Positions 57,480 through 64,000 of a stretch of DNA of 64,000 nt are shown here, one piece after another. Positions within the stretch are counted from its first letter, which is position 1; every line of letters begins with the position of its first letter. Location: positions 131,080,972 to 131,144,971 of the forward strand of contig NC_060248.1 in assembly GCF_921293095.1 (NCBI RefSeq). The letters are read 5' to 3'. The notes under the pieces were generated by a model that was not told where the DNA came from, made no database searches, and saw only the letters and a program-made list of their open reading frames with translations. A program made the position numbers and the translations under genes. The DNA comes from Ischnura elegans (Eukaryota; Arthropoda; Insecta; Odonata; Coenagrionidae).

Positions 57480-59390
57480 CATAATGTTTTCCAAGCCACC
57501 GCGCAGCGGTTTGTATCCGGAAAAAAGGCGGATGAAAATAATTTTATTCGACTCCATTGAAACTCTTTTTGATCTGTGATAATATTTCTAGGGTATCCCA
57601 CTTCATGCTTACTTTTTAAGTAAAAAAAATTATAAATTTTATAAATTGGTTTGAAGTAGTGCTATTTCCTAAACAAATGCCAAGTATTTTGTTCGAAAAT
57701 GGTGCGTTTTAAATTATTTTGTTTTGGCTTTACGTCGCCTTAATATATGCGAGGCACCACTGGAATTTTAAATGCCAGAAACCTTTCTCGCAATCTTTTT
57801 GAAATTGTAATAATTGATGTAGGAACTAAATCAGGAATCATTAAAAGAGGAATCATTTTTTCTTCAAAATTCGGATCACTAGTCTTGAACGTGAACTCCT
57901 TCAGTCCCAATGTACTTTTTTTTCGCGAGTTTCCTGAACCTTGAATGCATTGATACGAGACTTTCCCAATATTCATCGAGTTTATCTCCACAGCAGAAGG
58001 GCATCGTCATGGATTTCACACACCTCCCTACAAGTACCCGACTTCCCCTCCCTACCTCCCCTCCAACATCAAATCCATATCTCTCCATGTATAGATAACC
58101 GTCATCTCTCCATTCATCTATCCTATTCTTCCGTCTCGTGATATTCCAGCCCTTTCGTTGTGGTGATTCGACAATGACGCAAGCTTGTGGATTTGAGATT
58201 CTACGAGCAACATTCAGCGAGGAAACCATTCGCCTTACTTTGCACTCACCGATCAGATCAGTAGTGGTTCACACATTACGCCGTGAGCTCGAGGGTGAAG
58301 CTCAATTTTACGGAAATAGGAATAGCACTGTTATGAGCGAATTAAAATCATCGAGTCAATTGTTTAATCACCGTACTTACCTTTATGATTTCCGAAGAGG
58401 ATGGAGTCGTTGTTCAATAAAAATGAAAACAATATTCCTTTTGAAGTAGAGCACATCTCTAACATATATGCATACAAATCCATGACACCTTCTCCTAACG
58501 GGATGATCCTACTGCATGCAAGACGCTGCTCGTTTCTTGAAATGTCCTCTGCGTCGATGCGTCTTCCACGAAAGTTTCCAAAACACGTGAATTGAATGAA
58601 AAGTGAAGAATTGTTGACGCGACTCCAGGAATACAAGCTGGTCGCCTCCTGCATAACGCCTCAGAAGTCTTTATCTATGTATTCTGAAGACCTTTGTACG
58701 GCCATCTGTGGAATTTCTATTTAAATAATATCCACTGCGTCACAGCGTCTTCGCAATTAGCCCCCTCAATACGGATATGGATGACCTTTTCACTCCTGCG
58801 AATGTCGTCCATTCTATACTCGGCCAGATCTGCGAAACGCGAATGCTTCATGGTTGTCCGCTGTGGGAGTAAATAATCCTCAATCACTAATTCTTATATT
58901 TTTCCAATCATCACTTCGTATACTATATCTCCATCTAATTCCTGCAATCAAATTGACAACAGAAGCATTCCAAGCAAGGGATGAAGTGACATGAAATCAA
59001 TCATGTCGATAAGCCAGCAATCTTTACTCTATCTCTAAGCAACGGTTGCTATATTTATTTCCTCTGAGTAAATAGAAAAAGATGTTTATTTCATTTGGTC
59101 ATTGCATTTGTAACAGGAGAGGGAACTGTATAATCTAATTTTAAAAACATCATCCATTTCAATGGCACGCGAAAAATACTATCAAAATTCTGGAGTTAAA
59201 AGAAATGGTAAGTGTTTGTTTGACTGATTTCCGTATAGTAATGTGATTATGACTATTATTTTGAGATCTTTTGCATATGAATGTTATTTTTACCGTTTTT
59301 CATTTTCATTCAATGAGTGTTTCATTCAGTGAGAGCAACTATCATTGTCATTTGGATTAAAAACCTTGCTTATTGTTAGAATGATAGGTC
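57480..59390. other. Unannotated stretch
   Basis: Frames around 57740-58654 overlap on both strands without domains. The 103-codon frame at 58138-58449 and the 116-codon minus frame at 57879-58229 are the longest, and neither is recognisable. Confidence 0.4.
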
Positions 59391-59391
59391 A

Positions 59392-59392
59392 C

Positions 59393-59429
<37 letters not shown>
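59392..59429. repeat. ATT trinucleotide microsatellite
   Basis: About 12 ATT units. It lies inside the spurious frame 59345-59569 and accounts for its leucine run. Confidence 0.95.
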
Positions 59430-59839
59430 GTCTGTTGGTATTAAATAGATTTTTGACACGCATGAGGTTAGCTCGTTTGCAATATTCCTCACATTTCTAT
59501 TCCTTTCCTATTTCTATTGTTTCTATTTACTCTATCGTGACAGAGACTAAATTCACACTCTCACCGTGAAAGGAAGATTAGGCCCTCTTTCATTTCCTTT
59601 TCCTCCTGCGATCTGCTGTATTTTATTCAGTATTTACAAATTGATCTCTTACGTGGTGGAAACATTTTTTACGAGATTAATGTCTTTCTGGAACATAATG
59701 TTTTGCAAGTGGTATTACGGACTTTTACGACCCCTCGAAGTGGCTCTTCTCGTTTTATTTATTTCATAAATCCAAGAGGCACCTAGTTCTCTAAAAAAAT
59801 TTGAATTTTGTTAATTTCCATAATTTCCATACCACATGA

Positions 59840-60000
59840 CCAAGGTTTTTTCCCCCCTCCCTCTTCTCTGTTAACCAATCCGTTCAACCTAATTACCTTC
59901 CTCCCTACCCCTCCTTGCCTGGTATAAAAGGATGTGATGGACCTCTGTAGAGTTCACCTGAGGATGACGTCTAACGTTGAAACCATGGTCGTGAATAAAT
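59840..60000 (+). mobile_element. Penelope-like terminal region with TATA box and hammerhead-like motif
   Basis: A pyrimidine-rich tract (59845-59930), GGTATAAAAGG (59931-59941) and, 25 bp later, CTGAGGA (59958-59964) with GAAACC. No coding portion is attached. The arrangement matches 55058-55305. Confidence 0.5.
59958..59983 (+). ncRNA. Candidate hammerhead ribozyme core
   Basis: CTGAGGA, a hairpin (ACGT, loop, AACGT) and GAAAC. Both core strands are exact. Stems I and III were not resolved. Confidence 0.48.
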
Positions 60001-60004
60001 ATTA

Positions 60005-60610
60005 ATGTGAAAGTACAAAGTTCTTCTTTCTTAATTTAATTTTGTTAATTGGGCAAATGGTAGTTCATCCTGACATGGTTTAAGCTTTAATAGTCTGAAT
60101 CATAGTTCGTACACGGTCATGGTTTATTCTGTTATACAGTTTTATAAGAAAATCCTCTCTTGTACTCAATCTTGAATTAGTAGGTTACTTGGGCTAACAT
60201 GTTAGTTTATATATAGATCAGAGGCTCATAATCAGACACAATTAGATTTAATAAACTTTTTACTTTTGAAATTTTATCCTACTCTTGCAAAAGCTGCAAT
60301 TTGGCATGATCTTGGAGTTTGAATGACAAAAAAAAATATTGAAGTCTATAAGTCTCATTGAGAAGTGTTCACACTTTACATCTTACTTTAGGCCCTGGAT
60401 AAGTCTTATATATCCTAAAAATTAAGGAAATCATTTCTCAAAAGTCTCCAAATTTCTCGTGGTAAATTTTGTGGAATCACTCCTCAGAAATGGAAAAACT
60501 GGAATGAATGGGATTGTTGGGGTGGTTGGGAGTGAATTTTGAAGTTGTAACCGTATTTTATCCAATCTGTTAGTGAATATATCCACTGAAGTCTCGTTTT
60601 GGTTTTTGCA
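60005..60610. other. AT-rich region upstream of the exon
   Basis: No gene or repeat recognised. Probably intron or upstream sequence of the gene starting at 60612. Confidence 0.4.
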
Positions 60611-60611
60611 G

Positions 60612-60650
60612 GTGCCATGGAGGACACCAAGCGCCAATTCATTCCCAAAG
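60612..60650 (+). CDS. Probable first coding exon of a host gene (partial)
   Basis: A 39-nt exon follows a T-rich acceptor (GGTTTTTGCAG ending at 60611) and precedes a strong donor (AAAG then GTAAGAG from 60651). It carries ATG at 60617 in a GCCATGG context and encodes MEDTKRQFIPK, ending in phase 1. The next strong acceptor in the window is at 63991. Joining there keeps the frame open (lysine, then GRD). I do not recognise the protein. Non-coding 5' leader exons would lie upstream, possibly in the CpG-rich region at 50.6-52.7 kb. The longer frame that starts at 60599 is an artefact of reading through the acceptor. Confidence rests on the splice signals, the start context and the codon pattern, not on homology. 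Confidence 0.55.
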
Positions 60651-60659
60651 GTAAGAGAG

Positions 60660-61236
60660 AAATGTTAATGTTATGTCTACTCACCGATTCTCCTCTTAAA
60701 AATCGTTTTAATTTTCATCCTTCCCGGTTTGACTATTTACAAATTAAAATTCGTTTAGTTGAAACTAAGTCGTTAAATTCTCGTGCTTTGATCACTTCCA
60801 AAGGTGAAATTTTTATGTTTTAAGTGGACTGTAATGATTTTGAACGACGTAATTAACTATTACCAAAAATAAATTTTGCGACGACACAAACCTAAGCCCT
60901 GCGGGCGTTTGCCACTGCCATCCTGATGACTTCATTCTCACTCAGGCGTTTCCATTTATTCTGCACGACGTTCAGAGAAAGACTCACTAAGACGTAAATT
61001 CACTCCTGTCCACGGAGTAAAAACAAAGGAAAAACTAAAACCGAAAGTTTTGTGGCACTGCCAAGAAGTGGCGCGACTCAACTTGGACAATTCAAGAAAC
61101 ACAACAGAACAGCTGCCCCTTCACATTGTGAAACCAGAAGATGAATTTGTCCCCATTTATTTACCCTTATCCTCCGCTACTATCAAATATGCATTTTCCA
61201 AATTGTTGAGTTATATATTATATGATTATAACGTGT
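60660..61236. other. Intron sequence, no feature
   Basis: Lies in the predicted first intron of the gene at 60612. Frame 61050-61241 has no domain. Confidence 0.4.
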
Positions 61237-61238
61237 AT

Positions 61239-61906
61239 TAGTGCGGTACCTCAAAACTGAGACTTGGGTTGACCTGTCAGACCTATTGCGCGGAAAAAAA
61301 ACTTTATAAGTTCATAGAAAGTTTCGATTTATTACTCCTCTTATCTCTATGAAAAAAATATGAATGAATTGATTCAGATGGAAATTCGCAATTGATAGCA
61401 AAAAAAAATTCGAAAAGCTTAAAATTTATTTCTATGAATCCGTCATGACATTAGTGTGTTTTTATTGGATATATTCTATTTCATCACTCCATCATTAATG
61501 TAACCCTCTTTAGAATCATCCCTGCAATTTTTAAAAGTAGATTATGTAGATACTTATAGAGACGAAGAGCAGAAGAAGGTTTTGGTCTCTCAGTAATACT
61601 TTATCTTTATTTAAACTCCCAAATTTGGAATATCAACTTCTATTTCTTCTTTACATCATTTTCAAATTGTATAACACTTTATTTCTGTTTTTCAACGTAT
61701 CCTGACTTCATTGAAATAAATTTTAACCTTTTCGAATTTTTTTTACTATCAATTGCGAATTTCCATCTAAATCAATTGCTTCATATTTTTTTCATACAGA
61801 TAAGAGGAGTAGTAAATCGAAACTTTCTATGAACTCATAAAGTTTTTTTTCCGCGCAATAGGTCTGACAGGTCAACCCAAGTCTCAGTTTTGAGGTACCG
61901 CACTAA
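61239..61906. mobile_element. MITE with about 200-bp terminal inverted repeats and TA target site
   Basis: GTGCGGTACCTCAAAACTGA and its exact complement at the other end open inverted repeats of roughly 200 bp. They are interrupted only by a few mismatches and indels. A TA dinucleotide flanks each end (61239-61240 and 61905-61906), as expected for Tc1/mariner-type insertion. The central 250 bp are AT-rich and non-coding. High arm identity suggests a young element, here within a predicted intron. Confidence 0.88.
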
Positions 61907-61937
61907 TTAGCTCCAGGGTCGGATGAAGTGTCTTTGG

Positions 61938-62126
61938 TACTTTCCAATCGCGTATCTGCGCTGATCTGTTTTAAACTGTTTAGCTCGGAGCGTGTTCCAA
62001 TCGCAGGTGTGACGTCATCTGCGCTAAACGGATGGGAACACATCCTGCACCCTTGTCCGTCTGCGCTAGTGTGTTTCAATCTGTTGCGATGTGAGCTAAT
62101 CTGCGCAAGGTGATTGGAAAGCACCC
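61938..62126. mobile_element. Small MITE next to the long-armed MITE
   Basis: The ends TGGTACTTTCCAATCGCG and GGTGATTGGAAAGCACC are inverted repeats. The interior has repeated ATCTGCGCT-type words in both orientations. CTTT flanks both ends and may be part of a target duplication. Confidence 0.6.
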
Positions 62127-62129
62127 TTT

Positions 62130-63985
62130 ACTTTCGCTATTATAATTATTTCGCCTTAATATTTAATGAAAATTTCAATTGTGGCAAACGCATTATTTCC
62201 CCCAATTTATAAACAGGAAATGAATGACACACGGCTTATCCGACTTTTGATTTAGTTTTCATGGCATTGCCTCTCCTCGCACTCGTTTGAAGATGTTGCA
62301 TCTGAACAAACTGGCCACCTCAAAAGCACTTTATATCCAGTCCTTTTCCTTAACAAATATTTAACTCCTCCTCCACTTGACCTTCATTGCACGTTACACT
62401 TCAAGTACTTGTTTTCCAACGTCCCCTTGAATTTCCAATGCAATACAACGTAATTAATGCTCTTAACTCTTCTCTCTCTTGAAAAACGGCTTTAATTGAT
62501 CGGTAATCTTCGATATATGTTTGTGTATTTCCTCAGCATCAGCTTTCCAGATTGATTGCGTTTTCACCGAGCACTTTAGCTACTGCGAATCACACATTCC
62601 CATGTTAGAGGCGGCAATCATCTCCAATATTTCTTCACTCATCTTCTTTGATTAGTATGGCAATTTCCTCTCCCCTTTCCGTCAGCTCCACTCACCAAGC
62701 AAACTCTTTCGGGTCCTCTTCTTTTTTTATCGTGTTTTTCTTCGAATACTTCATGCAATCTCCGTACATCGATGTTTCTTCTTGCTCTTCTCTGCTTTGC
62801 ATTATAACGTGCTTCAATTTTTCCTCCTGCTCTGTTCAATCCGTTTCTACAAGTTCAAACCTTACCAACAGTACCTTGGCGTGAAAAATAATTTTCCGCT
62901 CAAATTTATTATTTGAATTGTTCCTTAATCTGTCTTCAAAACTTCTCAAACTTATGGAAAGATATTGATTTCTAAAATCAGTCACTGACTGAAGTTTTGT
63001 CGACTTCAGGCAATACTTCTTAGCCATACTTTGTGCTTATAGCGAAAAAATCGTTGCCTGTCTGCATTTGAAGTTGAGTTTTCATGAATTGACAGTAAGA
63101 ACGTACTTAATCCCCGTACATTTAAATTAATGTATTACATTTAACATTGTTTTGTGGTATTTCATTTTCATATTGTTGAATTTGCTTGCATTTTATCTCT
63201 TGGGATTGTTGGAATACAAATAGTACAGCAGGGCAAAATAATTATGCTTAAAATCATTATTAAACTCCTGGGTTGTGTATGTATTAACACTGAGGAAAGC
63301 CTGAATGTGCCCAGGAAGAAAGATGTGCTTGGAATTAATCGTGAAGATAAGCGCGGAAAGTATGAATAGGGACAAGTTGATGTTTCCGCGGTAGAAGTTG
63401 CCGAATTACTTCTACAGTACAGTGTTCGCAGAGTACATTTGGATATCTATTTCTATTACTTTTTGGAGACAAAATATTACTGTCCACAGCATTCAAAAAT
63501 GTGAGATTTAAGTAACCTTATTTTTTTAAAGAATATATTTTTACTGTGTTATTTACCTGTCGATGTTTGTGCAAATTTGTGAGAATTTTGCGAAATTTTT
63601 GAGTGTAATTTTGTGAAATTTCTCTCATTGGCCCGGGAAGAGTTTATCCATTAGACAAACGTAGTTTGAATCAGCTACGGTTTAGAGGGGTACTCCTCCT
63701 CCGATGTTACTAAATGTATAAATGGTAAAAATAGCTTTCCAATGCAAGTTTTTATTTTATCAGTTAAAACAAAGCGTTCGCTTTTGACGCATGCATTTCG
63801 AGTCCTCCAATTACCATTAAGTGGCATTGCATACTCTTCCGGCGTTCCAAATAGTAGTGAACACCCACACTAAATATGTTTGAGTTTTGGTGTTCAGTAC
63901 TATTTGGAGCTATTTAGGTTACATGCTTTGCTTTTAGTTAATTGACACTGCTCACTGACAGTTGGTCCTCCCTCTCTCTCTCTGT
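62130..63985. other. Intron sequence, no feature
   Basis: AT-rich and without recognised genes or repeats. Opposed frames near 62639-62884 and 63154-63375 have no domain. It belongs to the predicted intron 60651-63991. Confidence 0.4.
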
Positions 63986-64000
63986 TTTCAGGTCGGGACA
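63966..64000 (+). CDS. Splice acceptor and first bases of the next exon (partial)
   Basis: A long pyrimidine tract (CCTCCCTCTCTCTCTCTG) is followed by TTTTCAG ending at 63991, then GTCGGGACA to the end of the window. The tract and AG make this the strongest acceptor noticed. In phase with the exon at 60612 it would add Gly-Arg-Asp after Pro-Lys. Confidence 0.5.

Noticed and set aside
1..64000. CRISPR array, bacterial operon or phage-type system
   Set aside because: No regular spacer-repeat arrays, no dense coding, and clear intron signals, SINEs, PLEs and mariner elements show a eukaryotic genome.

Overview
This is eukaryotic nuclear DNA, almost certainly from an arthropod and probably an insect. 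It is AT-rich with scattered CpG-rich patches, has no dense run of open frames, and is full of decayed transposons: Penelope-like elements (PLEs), several non-LTR retrotransposon fragments, mariner and hAT elements, tRNA-derived SINEs and many inverted-repeat elements (MITEs or foldbacks). The species cannot be named from what is here. Most open frames in the window are chance frames in non-coding DNA.

Region by region: 0-5.3 kb holds a foldback element with a 168-bp tandem, a CpG-rich patch with a candidate splice donor, a 160-bp tandem array grown from a MITE, and an inverted duplication (about 104-450 against 4885-5237) of a SINE tail carrying a MITE. Four copies of a 670-bp inverted-repeat element lie at 6.6, 10.8, 25.5 and 32.8 kb. 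Fragments of one LINE family occur at 7.7, 20.2, 27.8, 30.6, 39.2, 47.0 and 48.2 kb, several ending in a TGTAGATG-type tail. A 2.35-kb hAT element with a perfect 8-bp target duplication spans 22.1-24.4 kb. A 5'-truncated PLE with an uninterrupted 275-codon frame ending in a GIY-YIG endonuclease lies on the minus strand at 35.2-36.0 kb, beside a tRNA-like unit flanked by 110-bp direct repeats. A hAT-type MITE packed with GGATC motifs is at 41.0 kb. The 50.6-52.7 kb region is a large CpG-rich patch with CCAAT- and TATA-like elements and a diverged tandem repeat. PLE, mariner and another PLE piece are packed together at 53.9-55.4 kb.

The only convincing host-gene signals are at the right end. 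A 39-nt exon at 60612-60650 carries a start codon in a good context between a strong splice acceptor and donor. A second strong acceptor sits at 63991, nine bases before the window ends. The reading phase is open across this predicted intron, so a plus-strand gene probably starts here and runs off the window. The CpG-rich promoter-like region at 50.9 kb could supply its 5' leader, but that link is inference.

The most interesting pattern is a set of eight short motifs of the form CTGANGA, stem-loop, GAAAC (some degenerate). They resemble hammerhead ribozyme cores and lie in or near PLE remnants. Two of them have a TATA box 25-40 bp upstream, and one pair forms the arms of a large inverted repeat. 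PLEs are known to carry hammerhead motifs, so the class is established, but these copies and their arrangement deserve folding and cleavage tests.
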